A stretch of 64,000 bases of DNA from Nitrosarchaeum sp. Lineage in GTDB: Archaea; Thermoproteota; Nitrososphaeria; Nitrososphaerales; Nitrosopumilaceae. The DNA lies in contig NSIR01000001.1 in assembly GCA_002737445.1 (NCBI GenBank), forward strand, positions 157,288-221,287, read 5' to 3'. This document shows, piece after piece, positions 35,363 through 43,960 of this stretch. The translations under genes were made by a program, and so were the position numbers. Each line of letters opens with the position of its first letter. Positions within the stretch are counted from its first letter, which is position 1. The notes beneath the pieces are model-generated. The model ran no database searches. It saw only the letters and a list, made by a program, of their open reading frames with translations, and was not told the DNA's origin.

Positions 35363-36673
35363 TTATGGGCTTAATCTATCTGGATCTCTTGGATAAAGTA
35401 CAACTTCTCTTACGTTATCTATTCCAATTAGAGTAGTCATTAGTCTGTCTAATCCCATTCCCCAACCTGAATGTGGAGGCATTCCCCAATCAAATGTTTG
35501 AAGGTGATCAGCAAATTGAGTAGGATCCAAACCTTTCTCTCCTAGTCTGGCTTTTAATAATTCTCTATCGTGTAATCTAGTTCCACCTGATGAAAGCTCT
35601 AGATAACCAAATTGAAGATCAAATGAGCGTGATAATTTTGGATCTTCGTCTTTTTCTCTAATGTAAAATGGTTTTAGTTTCATTGGCCAATCCGTAAGAA
35701 AATAAAATCCAGGATGATTTTTTCCAATTATTCTTAAATGCGAATCCAGCAAGTCATCTCCAAATTCTACTTTTTCACCCGCCTTGTTTAATTCCTCAAT
35801 CACTTGCATGTATGTTACTCTTTCAAAAGGATAATTTGGAATTTCAATTACATGTCCTATAATTTCTTGTTCTTTTTTACATTTTTCAGATATTACTTTG
35901 TAAACTTCAATTACTAGTGATTCTAAAATATTCATCACATCATTATAATCCATGAATGCAGCTTCAATGTCTATGCTTGTAAATTCACTAAGATGACGAC
36001 CTGTGTGTGAATTTTCTGCTCTGTAAAAACTAGAAATTTCATAAACTCTTTCAAGTCCTATTGTCATTTGTTCTTTGTATAACTGTGGACTTTGAGCAAG
36101 ATATGCTGTTTTACCAAAATAATCAAGTGAAAATAAATTTGCCCCTCCTTCGCTTGCACTACCAATTATTTTCGGTGTTGTAATTTCAATAAATTTTTTC
36201 TCGGCTAATGTTTTTCGTAATACTTCTAATACAAAATGTCTTAATTTGAAAATTGATGCAGTTTTTTGATTTCTCATATCTAATGCACGATGATTTAATC
36301 GTGTGTCAATATTACTCTCCAATCTGCCAATTGGATCAACTGGTAATGGGTGTATTGCCTTTGCAAGTACTTGTATTTCCTCGGCTTTAATTTCAAATGC
36401 AAAATCTCGTGCCTTTGTTTCTTGCACAATTCCTTTTACTGTAATTACGCTTTGACGGTTTATCTCCTCTAGATTGTCATTTAATTCACCCTTTACAATT
36501 ATCTGAGAAATTCCGGAAACATCGCGTAATGTAATAAATGTCATTTTTCCTAATTTTCTTAGATCTTCAATCCATCCCCCTAATACTACTTCTTTTCCAA
36601 TAGTATCCGTGTTTAATTCGGCAATATCATGAGTTTTTACAAATCCCAATTCATTTTCACTCTCTTTTTTCAT
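35363..36673 (-). CDS. aspS: Aspartyl-tRNA synthetase, archaeal type
   Basis: Charges tRNA-Asp (and perhaps tRNA-Asn, as many archaeal AspRS are non-discriminating). 436 residues. N-terminal OB anticodon domain (VVLGGWIEDLRKLGKMTFITLRD), class II core: ITTPKIIGSASEGGANLF, AQSPQLYKEQ, YEISSFYRAENSHTGRHLSEFTSIDIE is motif 2, and GWGMGLDRLMT motif 3. Divergent from the ABC ATPase with 104 bp between starts. Confidence 0.95.
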   Translation of the reverse strand: MKKESENELGFVKTHDIAELNTDTIGKEVVLGGWIEDLRKLGKMTFITLRDVSGISQIIVKGELNDNLEEINRQSVITVKGIVQETKARDFAFEIKAEEIQVLAKAIHPLPVDPIGRLESNIDTRLNHRALDMRNQKTASIFKLRHFVLEVLRKTLAEKKFIEITTPKIIGSASEGGANLFSLDYFGKTAYLAQSPQLYKEQMTIGLERVYEISSFYRAENSHTGRHLSEFTSIDIEAAFMDYNDVMNILESLVIEVYKVISEKCKKEQEIIGHVIEIPNYPFERVTYMQVIEELNKAGEKVEFGDDLLDSHLRIIGKNHPGFYFLTDWPMKLKPFYIREKDEDPKLSRSFDLQFGYLELSSGGTRLHDRELLKARLGEKGLDPTQFADHLQTFDWGMPPHSGWGMGLDRLMTTLIGIDNVREVVLYPRDPDRLSP

Positions 36674-36777
36674 TAAAATTTATCTTTATGTCAAGGTTTC
36701 GGGTATTTTTGATAATTTTGATGACTATTTGTATCCATTAATTAAAAACAAAAATTATAGTTAATTTTACAACTAAC

Positions 36778-37704
36778 ATGACATTGATTGTCAAAGGATT
36801 ATGTGCTCAGTATGATGCTCAAAACGGTTCTATCTATGCTGTAGAGGACGTTGATTTTGATTTGGCAGATGGTGAATCAATTGGAATTGCTGGAGAAAGT
36901 GGATGCGGTAAAAGCACATTGGGCATTTCAATCATTCGTATGCTTTTAGGTGGTAAGATGAAAGGACAAATTCTTTTAGATAATGACTCCTTACTTGAAA
37001 TTTCTGAATCCGAATTTACTGAAAAATTTAGATGGAAAAAAATATCTATGATTTTTCAGGGGGCTATGAATTCACTTGATCCTGTATTTACTATCTATGA
37101 ACAATTTGTAGAAATTCTAAAGCAACATAATTTTAAAAGTAATTTAGATGCCATAATTCTTGATGCAATTCACTCTGTAAGTTTAGATGATCTTGTTTTA
37201 AAAAAGTACCCTCACGAGCTTAGCGGTGGAATGAAACAAAGAGTAATAATTGCTATGGCGCTATTACTTCAACCACGATTTGTTATTGCAGATGAGCCAA
37301 CAACTGCTCTTGATGTTTTGATTCAATCACAAATAATTAATTTATTAAAAAAGCTAAAAAAAGATGGAATGTCCTTTATGTTAATTAGTCATGATCTTGC
37401 GGTATTATCTGAAATTGCTGATAAAATTGGAATTATGTATGGTGGGCACATGGTAGAATTTGGTTCTTCATATGAAATTTTTAAAAATCCTAAACATCCT
37501 TACACTCAAGGGCTCTTGGAATCAATTCCAACATTAAATGGTAATCCTCCTAAATACATTAAAGGAATTCCACCAAGTCTTTTAGAATATCCAACACAAT
37601 GTCGTTTTATTGAACGATGTCCGCTTGCAATAGATAAATGTAAAATAGTTCCCCCAAAATTAAAAACAAAAACAGGATATGTTAGATGTTGGTTGTATGA
37701 GTAA
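36778..37704 (+). CDS. Peptide/nickel-type ABC transporter ATP-binding protein (DppD-like)
   Basis: 308 residues. Walker A GESGCGKST (~residues 39-47), Q-loop MIFQGAMNSLDP, signature LSGGMKQRVIIAMAL, Walker B RFVIADEPTTALD, H-loop LISHDLAV. C-terminal oligopeptide-transporter extension with four Cys (CRFIERCPLAIDKC ... CW), which binds an Fe-S cluster or zinc in the family. No permease, binding protein or second ATPase is adjacent, so it is an orphan here. Confidence 0.9.
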   Translation: MTLIVKGLCAQYDAQNGSIYAVEDVDFDLADGESIGIAGESGCGKSTLGISIIRMLLGGKMKGQILLDNDSLLEISESEFTEKFRWKKISMIFQGAMNSLDPVFTIYEQFVEILKQHNFKSNLDAIILDAIHSVSLDDLVLKKYPHELSGGMKQRVIIAMALLLQPRFVIADEPTTALDVLIQSQIINLLKKLKKDGMSFMLISHDLAVLSEIADKIGIMYGGHMVEFGSSYEIFKNPKHPYTQGLLESIPTLNGNPPKYIKGIPPSLLEYPTQCRFIERCPLAIDKCKIVPPKLKTKTGYVRCWLYE

Positions 37705-37819
37705 TTCTGTAAAATTATTTTGATTGCGAGTATTTTTTATAACTAGCTGTGGATATTTTTAATGAATGCTGGGCTTACTCATGCATTTCATTAAATAATG
37801 CATAATGATTCGTTGATTT

Positions 37820-38449
37820 GTGGATTTTGCTTCTCTAATTCCATTTTCTACTGAAGTGGGCTATCTTGGATTAGCACTAGTTAATTTTTTCGGCTCTCTA
37901 ATTCCCTTTATTCCATTACCTGGATTTATTTTGCTTGCATCAATGTCCGTAGGGGAACAGTACAATTTGCATGCTCTGGCATTAATTTCTGCATTAACTG
38001 CAACTGTGGCAAAGCAAATTATTTTTTATCTGAGTTATCAGGGTCGACGAATAATAAATGAAAAGACTAGAACTAGGATCCGCCCATTTGAGCGATTGGT
38101 AAAACGATACGGTGCTGCTGCTGCCTTTGTTGCAGCTGCGACTCCAATTCCCGATGATTTAATTTACATTCCATTGGGTTTGGCAAAATACAATCCAAAA
38201 CGATTCTTTCTTGCAACTTTGAGTGGTAAAATAGTTCTTAGTTATTGCATTGTTTTAATTTCTCATAGTGTTGGTGTGTCTTTACTTGATCCATTTCTTG
38301 AAGATGTAACTGATGTAAACACTGTATACATTGGAATTATCATTTTTAGTGCAATTATGACTCTATCTATCGTGCTTGTCTTAAAATTAGATTGGAGGAG
38401 AATTTTGGGACGATTTGTACCATGGACACTGGATGAAAATAATAAATAA
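37820..38449 (+). CDS. DedA/VTT-domain membrane protein
   Basis: 209 residues, GTG start at 37820 (a stop lies 6 bp upstream in frame). Multiple membrane helices (ALVNFFGSLIPFIPLPGFILLA; TVYIGIIIFSAIMTLSIVLVL) and the VTT/SNARE-associated core: F-x-x-RY-G-like ERLVKRYGAAAAFVAAATPIPDDL with conserved Arg and Pro residues, then GLAKYNPKRFFLATLSGKI. Family members flip or move lipids. C-terminal helix precedes a short charged tail. Confidence 0.82.
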   Translation: MDFASLIPFSTEVGYLGLALVNFFGSLIPFIPLPGFILLASMSVGEQYNLHALALISALTATVAKQIIFYLSYQGRRIINEKTRTRIRPFERLVKRYGAAAAFVAAATPIPDDLIYIPLGLAKYNPKRFFLATLSGKIVLSYCIVLISHSVGVSLLDPFLEDVTDVNTVYIGIIIFSAIMTLSIVLVLKLDWRRILGRFVPWTLDENNK

Positions 38450-38450
38450 A

Positions 38451-39011
38451 TTATTTAATTTCTATTTTAAAATTCCATAGTTTATCGATTCCATTTTTTA
38501 TTCCAATTCTTGGAGATGATGTTATTTTATTTGGAGTTATTCCATCGGTGATAAATAATTTGGAATTTAGAGTCAAATCTACCCCGTAATGCTCTTTTGT
38601 AATGTTTAATGCTTGAGTTAGTTTGGCAGGTCCATTTGCTAGTTTTTTCTTGTCTGTAGTGTTTCTATTTTTTTCCATGATCTTTATTCCTTTTTGTGGT
38701 ATTATGCCACGAATCAATACTGCACCTGCATCAAACTTTGAATTTTTTGCAACTACATTAAAGCAATAATGCATTCCATATGTAAAATACACATACGCAA
38801 TTCCAACTTCTCCAAACATTACTTTGTTGCGTTTTGTGATTTTTCTAAATGCGTGACTTGCAGGATCATCAGTGTGTCTATACGCTTCAGTTTCTATGAT
38901 TATTCCTGAAATTTCTTGGTTGTTTATTTTACGTACTAGTTTTTTTCCTAGTAATTTTTTTGCAACAGTAACTGTATCTTGTAAATAAAATTCTCTAGGT
39001 AGTATAGTCAA
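38451..39011 (-). CDS. 3-Methyladenine DNA glycosylase (AAG/MPG family)
   Basis: Removes alkylated and deaminated purines. 186 residues, the usual bacterial/archaeal size. Seen: FYLQDTVTVAKKLLGKKLVR, catalytic IIETEAYRHTDDPASHAFR (Glu), FGEVGIAYVYFTYGMHYCFNVV, GPAKLTQALNI and SSPRIGI. Its first 17 bp overlap the end of the uracil-DNA glycosylase gene, so the two form a base-excision repair operon. Confidence 0.93.
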   Translation of the reverse strand: MTILPREFYLQDTVTVAKKLLGKKLVRKINNQEISGIIIETEAYRHTDDPASHAFRKITKRNKVMFGEVGIAYVYFTYGMHYCFNVVAKNSKFDAGAVLIRGIIPQKGIKIMEKNRNTTDKKKLANGPAKLTQALNITKEHYGVDLTLNSKLFITDGITPNKITSSPRIGIKNGIDKLWNFKIEIK

Positions 39012-39582
39012 TATCCACTGGAATTACTTTGCCGTTTTTTAAGTCTCTGATTAAATCAAATAATTTTAAAATGTCATTTTTTAGTGTGACAATTAATTTT
39101 TGATTGTATATTGTAGCAGCTGGATGTATAGTTAGAAAATATAGTTGATTGTCTTTTTTTACAATTTTTCCTCTATATTTTGTAATTTCATTTCCTCCTA
39201 AAATTGAATTAAATGCAGTATTTCCTAGTATGCAAATTATTTTTGGTTTTATTATGGCAATTTCTTGTTGAAGATATTCACTACACGCGCTTCTTTCTGT
39301 TGTACTTGGAACTCTATTTTTTGGAGGTCTACATTTTACCACATTTGTTATGTATATTGATTCTCGTGATATTTTTGCATTCTCTAGTGATTCTGTGAGT
39401 CGTTTTCCTGCAATTCCTATAAATGGCTCTCCATGCTTATCTTCATTTTTTCCAGGTGCTTCTCCTACAAAAATTACATCTGATTGAAAATTTCCCTTTC
39501 CTGGTACTGAATTTGTTCTTGTAGTTGCCAGTTCACATTTTGTGCACTTGATTACTGTTTCTTTAATTTTTTTTAAATCCAC
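38995..39582 (-). CDS. Uracil-DNA glycosylase, family 4 (Fe-S)
   Basis: Excises uracil from DNA. 195 residues. Fe-S cysteines: C-x2-C at residues 13/16 and two later ones (VVKCRPP; SACSEYL). Motif 1 GEAPGKNEDKHGEPFIGIAG and motif 2 HPAATIYN are those of family 4, with Glu instead of family 1 Asp. Upstream partner in an operon with the alkyl-adenine glycosylase, overlapping by 17 bp. Confidence 0.94.
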   Translation of the reverse strand: MDLKKIKETVIKCTKCELATTRTNSVPGKGNFQSDVIFVGEAPGKNEDKHGEPFIGIAGKRLTESLENAKISRESIYITNVVKCRPPKNRVPSTTERSACSEYLQQEIAIIKPKIICILGNTAFNSILGGNEITKYRGKIVKKDNQLYFLTIHPAATIYNQKLIVTLKNDILKLFDLIRDLKNGKVIPVDIDYTT

Positions 39583-39626
39583 TATATTTTGGCTGGTATT
39601 CTAATTAATAATCCCTGAATTTGTTT

Positions 39627-39764
39627 TTAATGATTTGATATTGCAGGCATGGTAAAATAATACTCATCCTCAAAGGCATAGTCCATGTCTCCTTTTTTAC
39701 GTAAAAATTCAAAGTATGTAGTGCAATTTGTATAAAATTCTGTATTTTTATCTTGATGATCCAT
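39627..39764 (-). CDS. Possible 45-aa microprotein
   Basis: ATG at 39764, TAA at 39627. Rich in aromatic and acidic residues (NTEFYTNCTTYFEFLRKKGDMDYAFEDEYYF). Composition is unlike random AT-rich DNA. It lies upstream of the glycosylase pair, 45 bp before its first start and on the same strand. The remaining gap 39765-39899 shows only spacer and the promoter of the next gene. No family recognised. Confidence 0.45.
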   Translation of the reverse strand: MDHQDKNTEFYTNCTTYFEFLRKKGDMDYAFEDEYYFTMPAISNH

Positions 39765-39899
39765 GATTAACTATTGTATTAAATTCCATTTTTTACCCAG
39801 AGTGAGTGATTTTAGTTCTTCAAGTTTGTTTTCTTTAAGCAAATTTTGCTTTTTTTGGCAAAGTAATTTAGAGTGTAGTTTAATTTACAATAGATAGAT

Positions 39900-41720
39900 T
39901 TGTCAAAAATTGTAGTAGATACTAGCATCATAATTAATGGTCAATTAATCACTCAAATTGAATCCGGAAATATTGCCAACTCTGAAATTTTAATTCCACA
40001 GGCAGTCTTTGATGAATTGCAATCTCAGGCATCTAATAAAAAAGAGCATGGTTTTATTGGATTGGAGGCAATAAAAAAACTCAAAGACATTTCTGCTAAA
40101 TTTGCATTAAATGTCTCTATTGTTGGTACTCATGTTACATCAGAAGATATTCGCATGGCAGGGTCTGGTAGAATTGATGCAATAATTAAAGACGTGGCAA
40201 AACAACACGGTGCAATTTTATACACATCAGATAATCTTCAACATCTAGTAGCGCAAGCCGAGGGATTAGAATCCGTCTTTGTAAAACCTGTTGCAAAAAG
40301 TGTTGTTTTAGAATTTTTAAAATTTTTTGACCCTGAAACTATGAGTGTACATCTTAAAGAAAATATGCCCCCAATGGCAAAAAAAGGCAAACCCGGATCT
40401 TTTGTATTAACTAAACTATCTGATGAGATTCTTTCAAAAGAATACCTACAATTAATATCGTCTCAAATTTTAGAAACTAGTTCTGATTCTAGTATAGAGA
40501 TTTCAAAAAATGGTGCAACTGTAATTCAGTACAATGATTACCGAATAGCCATTACACAAACTCCATTTTCTGAAGCATTTGAAATTACTATAGTTCATCC
40601 AATTGTGAAATTAACTTTGGATGATTACTCTATCTCTGATGATTTAATGAAGAGATTCTCTGATAGGGCAGAGGGCATAATTATATCTGGTCCACCAGGT
40701 TCTGGAAAAAGTACTCTGGCATCAAGTTTGGCTAATTTTTATCACAGCACTGGAAAGATTGTAAAAACATTTGAATCTCCACGTGATTTACAAGTAGACC
40801 CAGGAATCACCCAGTACACAAAACTTGAAGGAAGTTTTGATAATAGTGCCGATATTTTATTATTGGTACGTCCTGATTATACGATTTTTGATGAAGTTAG
40901 AAGACGAGAAGATTTTAGAACTTTTGCAGATTTGAGACTTACAGGTGTAGGCATGGTTGGAGTGGTTCATGCAAATTCTCCTCTTGATGCAATTCAGAGA
41001 TTTATTGGAAAAATTGAATTGGGTATAATTCCAAATGTAATTGATACTGTAGTTTTTGTTAAAGATGGTCAGATTGGTAAAATTTATGATTTAGAACTTG
41101 TAGTCAAAGTTCCAACAGGAATGACTGAATCTGATTTGGCACGACCTGTAATTGAGATAAGAAATTTTGCAGATAATGTACTAGAGCATGAAATCTATAC
41201 TTTTGGTGAAGAAAATGTTATTGTTCCCGTATCCAAAAAAGTACAAAAAGTTGGCATTACAAAATTGGCTGAAGATAAAATTAGAGATGTTTTTAGGAAA
41301 TTTGATCCTCGGGTCCAAGTAGAAATACTATCTGATAATAAAGCCAAAGTTACAGTTGATAAACAATACATGGCATCCATTATTGGTAAGGGTGGATCTA
41401 ACATTAATGAGATTGAAAAGTTGCTCAAAATTCACATTGATGTGGTGGAAAAAGAAGGATATTCTAATGCTGATTTAATTAATGGTTCTACTGATTTACC
41501 ATTTACTTTTTCAGAATCAAAATCATCTCTATCTTTAACTGTGAATAGAGAATTTTCCTCCATGCATGCAGATATTTTTGTTAAAGATCAACATGTTGCA
41601 TCAGTTCGTATTGGTAGAAAAGGTGAGATACTAATTCCAAAGCGCTCGGATACTGCAAAAAATTTGATGAAAATTGTAGAATCTCAGCATGACATTCATG
41701 TGTTTCTCAAGGATTTTTAA
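39900..41720 (+). CDS. PIN domain - PilT/VirB11-like ATPase - KH domain protein
   Basis: 606 residues, TTG start at 39900. N-terminal PIN nuclease fold (IVVDTSIIINGQL; VFDELQSQASNKKEHGFIGLEA; RIDAIIKDVAKQHGAILYTSDN, with the conserved acidic residues), secretion-type ATPase with Walker A SGPPGSGKST (~residues 260-269) and FDEVRRREDF, then a KH-like RNA-binding segment SIIGKGGSNINEIEKLL near residue 490. This architecture (COG1855) is conserved across archaea; likely RNA processing or quality control linked to an ATPase motor, exact role unknown. Its end overlaps the convergent regulator gene by 14 bp. Confidence 0.9.
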   Translation: MSKIVVDTSIIINGQLITQIESGNIANSEILIPQAVFDELQSQASNKKEHGFIGLEAIKKLKDISAKFALNVSIVGTHVTSEDIRMAGSGRIDAIIKDVAKQHGAILYTSDNLQHLVAQAEGLESVFVKPVAKSVVLEFLKFFDPETMSVHLKENMPPMAKKGKPGSFVLTKLSDEILSKEYLQLISSQILETSSDSSIEISKNGATVIQYNDYRIAITQTPFSEAFEITIVHPIVKLTLDDYSISDDLMKRFSDRAEGIIISGPPGSGKSTLASSLANFYHSTGKIVKTFESPRDLQVDPGITQYTKLEGSFDNSADILLLVRPDYTIFDEVRRREDFRTFADLRLTGVGMVGVVHANSPLDAIQRFIGKIELGIIPNVIDTVVFVKDGQIGKIYDLELVVKVPTGMTESDLARPVIEIRNFADNVLEHEIYTFGEENVIVPVSKKVQKVGITKLAEDKIRDVFRKFDPRVQVEILSDNKAKVTVDKQYMASIIGKGGSNINEIEKLLKIHIDVVEKEGYSNADLINGSTDLPFTFSESKSSLSLTVNREFSSMHADIFVKDQHVASVRIGRKGEILIPKRSDTAKNLMKIVESQHDIHVFLKDF

Positions 41721-42180
41721 AATCATTTAAGATTTTTGGATTTGATTTAAGAAACGTAATAAATTTTCTCAACTGTTTAATTGTTTTTTGATTTAAATGG
41801 TGTTCAGTACCCTCTGCATCTTTATTTGCAGTTTCATGATTTACCCCCAAAATCTCAAAAAATTCCAACAGAATTCCATGATTTTGTATTATTTCATGTG
41901 CTATTCTTTGTCCTTTATTTGTCAGATTAATTCCATGATATTTCTCGTATTCTAATAATTTATTTTCCTCCAATCTTTGCAGCATTTTTGTAACACTTGG
42001 CGCACTTACATTCATGTATCGTGAAATATCTAGAGTTGTAGCATACCCTTTCAATTCTACTAGTTCTAAGATTACTTCAAGATAATCCTCCATTCTTGTA
42101 CTGAAACTTGTTCTTTCTGATTGATGGGCAGCCTTTATTGATTCTAAACGCTTGGAATTTTTTACTTTCAACGTATTCAT
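41707..42180 (-). CDS. DtxR/MntR-type metal-dependent transcriptional regulator
   Basis: 157 residues. N-terminal winged helix (MEDYLEVILELVELKGYATTLDISRYMNVSAPSVTKMLQRLEE seen at ~30-72), then GQRIAHEIIQNHGILLEFFEILGV and EGTEHHLNQKTIKQL of the dimer/metal domain. Metal-ligand pattern Asp/Met near the N-terminus, Glu/His in the second half fits manganese or iron sensing. No metal transporter is adjacent; TauE/SafE at 44.7 kb is not an obvious target. Confidence 0.87.
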   Translation of the reverse strand: MNTLKVKNSKRLESIKAAHQSERTSFSTRMEDYLEVILELVELKGYATTLDISRYMNVSAPSVTKMLQRLEENKLLEYEKYHGINLTNKGQRIAHEIIQNHGILLEFFEILGVNHETANKDAEGTEHHLNQKTIKQLRKFITFLKSNPKILNDFKNP

Positions 42181-42184
42181 GTAT

Positions 42185-42222
42185 CTAAACTAAACCTAGT
42201 ATAATTGATGTACCTTGAGCCT
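42185..42222 (-). promoter_or_regulatory. Promoter of the DtxR-type regulator with repeated CTAGG elements
   Basis: Read on the minus strand: AACTAGGCTC, a spacer, then TTATACTAGGTTTAG just before the ATG at 42180. The two ACTAGG copies are in direct orientation about 20 bp apart, and TTATAC is the likely TATA element. DtxR-family operators often carry TTAGG-type half-sites, so autoregulation is plausible but unproven. Confidence 0.35.
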
Positions 42223-42299
42223 AGTTATTCTTTATTGACTTGCAAGTAATAATTATTGATCATTGAATCTTAACTAATTTTTTCTAAACCTCAGATATC

Positions 42300-42644
42300 A
42301 TGGTTGATAATCTAAAAATACGCCTAGAAAAGATACGCAAGTTTTCTGATTCTGCCAAGAGACGTGCTTCTCTGTATACAGACATGTCAAAATTTGAAGG
42401 TAAATCAACTGCTCAGGCATTAAGATGTACGCAAAGAGCTTCAGCACCTGGAAAAAAGATGCAAAAAATTGGTGTGGCTCTAGTTTTAGCTCCGGAACCT
42501 GTGACTACTCCAATAGGTATAATGCTAATAGCAGCTGGAACAATTTTTGCAAAAAAATACAATGGTGCAACTATACATGATATTGGTCATGAGACAAAGC
42601 ATACAATTTCTACAATAAATGATTTCAAAAATACTGTAATGTGA
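42300..42644 (+). CDS. Small protein with one hydrophobic segment, unknown function
   Basis: 114 residues, ATG at 42300. Basic N-terminal half (RLEKIRKFSDSAKRRASLY), then a hydrophobic stretch (IGVALVLAPEPVTTPIGIMLIAAGTIFA) that could be a membrane hairpin, then a polar tail. Divergent from the DtxR-type gene (119 bp between starts). No family recognised. Confidence 0.65.
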   Translation: MVDNLKIRLEKIRKFSDSAKRRASLYTDMSKFEGKSTAQALRCTQRASAPGKKMQKIGVALVLAPEPVTTPIGIMLIAAGTIFAKKYNGATIHDIGHETKHTISTINDFKNTVM

Positions 42645-42749
42645 TTAATATTTTTTTATACATTTTCGTATTATGCTCAAAAGTGATATACAATTAACAA
42701 CCTAACATATTTTCTGGACTAGATGAATTGATCAATATTAATTTTAATA

Positions 42750-42867
42750 AAGAAAAGGCGTAACCCTCAATTGCGGAACACTGAGAGATTTCCTCTCGTG
42801 GTCAGGACGTCAAACGCCTGATTGCCTTTTTTGTTCTGCAGGGTCACGCAGTCTAATCAGCCGAAAT
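42750..42867 (-). ncRNA. Structured RNA candidate (about 118 nt)
   Basis: A GC-richer island in very AT-rich DNA with nested pairings (plus coordinates): GCGTAACCCT 42758-42767 with AGGGTCACGC 42840-42849 (9 of 10); GCGGAACA 42773-42780 with TGTTCTGC 42832-42839 (8, one G-U), stacked directly on the first; hairpin GAGAG 42783-42787 / CTCTC 42793-42797; hairpin TCAGG-A-CGT 42802-42810 / ACG-CCTGA 42814-42821. Minus strand preferred: TTATTATATA near 42885-42896 is a TATA box 25 bp upstream, the hairpin loop reads GAAAT, and CTTTTCTTT (42758-42750) after the closing stem can end transcription. No long ORF. I do not recognise it as RNase P, SRP, 5S, tRNA or C/D RNA. Confidence 0.6.
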
Positions 42868-43246
42868 TGTTATCGACACGTCTCTATATAATAAATAGAT
42901 ATATTTAAATTCTTATACATATATTTTCATTTTTAATCTTAATTTATTATAATTATTACAAGTAATATAATAAAATATATAAAATATTATTGATATTTAT
43001 ATTATTTACATTCATTTAATTCTTTAAATAAATTATTAAAATTTGTTTATATTTAAAATTAAATTATTTAAATTTAATAAATTTAGAGAATTTATGTCAA
43101 AATACTTTTTAAATTATTTTCCACGGTTTACGATAAATTGATAAAAGTGTAGAAAAACTCTGCACTGATTAATTTTTTATTTAAATTTGTTTTTTTGTAA
43201 TTGAACTATTTTTAAATTCTTATGTTTGTATAAATCACAAAAATCC
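42868..43246. other. Extremely AT-rich intergenic stretch
   Basis: From about 42895 to 43100 the sequence is almost only A and T (runs such as AATTATTTAAATTTAATAAATTTAG). No frame of note. It holds the promoter of the structured RNA (near 42890) and, at the right end, of the zinc-ribbon gene. Easily melted DNA such as this occurs at replication origins, but no Cdc6/Orc gene or clear origin box is nearby. Confidence 0.6.
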
Positions 43247-43360
43247 ATGAGTGATGAGATTGGTCAGTGCCCTAAATGTTTTGGAATGATATTTAGAGAA
43301 CAAGGTGAAGCAATTTCTTGGTTTTGTCCTACATGCAATTTAAAATTTAACAGCGAATAA
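43247..43360 (+). CDS. 37-aa zinc-ribbon microprotein
   Basis: ATG at 43247, TAA at 43358. CPKC at residues 8-11 and CPTC at 27-30 form a complete four-Cys zinc ribbon with 15 residues between the knuckles. TTATGTTTGTATAAATC upstream (43219-43236) could hold the TATA element. Similar in type to the 43-aa protein at 34947. Confidence 0.72.
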   Translation: MSDEIGQCPKCFGMIFREQGEAISWFCPTCNLKFNSE

Positions 43361-43426
43361 TTATCTTGAATTATAATTTTTTATCAATTGATACAGGTAT
43401 TTTAAAAGGAATGAATTAGAAGACTT

Positions 43427-43918
43427 ATGGCAACAAGAACCCAAGTTTTACTTCCTGTAATGTTTGCCGCCGTAATTATTGGGATTGCTGGACTATATGC
43501 AATTCCAAGTGATAGTAAATTGGAATCTGTAGAATTTCCACGAGGTACAATCAAAATAGATGATATTCCATTAGAGGTTCAAGTTGCAGATACTGAACCT
43601 CGACGTATACGTGGTTTAATGTTTCAAAATGAATTGCCCTACAATCAAGGAATGCTCTTTGTTTTTGATACCTCTGGAATTTATTCAATATGGATGCTAA
43701 ATATGCAATTTCCATTAGATATGATTTGGTTTGATAATGATGGTAAAATCATTCATATGGAAAAAGATGTTCAACCTTGTAAAACTGCTTTAGAACTAAT
43801 GGCATGTCAAAGCTTTGTTCCTGCTGGTGATTCATTATATATTCTTGAAGTTACTTCTGGATTTATAGATAAATTTCACATTACACTTGATTCTAAACTT
43901 TCTATAATTTCGATATAA
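43427..43918 (+). CDS. DUF192 protein with N-terminal membrane anchor
   Basis: 163 residues. N-terminal hydrophobic segment (VLLPVMFAAVIIGIAGLYA), then the DUF192 fold: LEVQVADTEPRRIRGLMFQNELPYNQGMLFVF is the family's core start, followed by WMLNMQFPLDMIWFDNDG and an ending region QSFVPAGDSLYILEV. Function of the family is unknown; members are extracytoplasmic. Followed by another membrane-anchored gene 42 bp later. Confidence 0.88.
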   Translation: MATRTQVLLPVMFAAVIIGIAGLYAIPSDSKLESVEFPRGTIKIDDIPLEVQVADTEPRRIRGLMFQNELPYNQGMLFVFDTSGIYSIWMLNMQFPLDMIWFDNDGKIIHMEKDVQPCKTALELMACQSFVPAGDSLYILEVTSGFIDKFHITLDSKLSIISI

Positions 43919-43960
43919 GTGCCATAAAATTTATCTAAGGTAAATTAGTTCAAAAAAAAA

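Noticed and set aside
42750-42867. SRP, RNase P, 5S or C/D-box RNA
   Set aside because: The conserved SRP tetraloop helix, RNase P core sequences, 5S loops and C/D boxes are absent.
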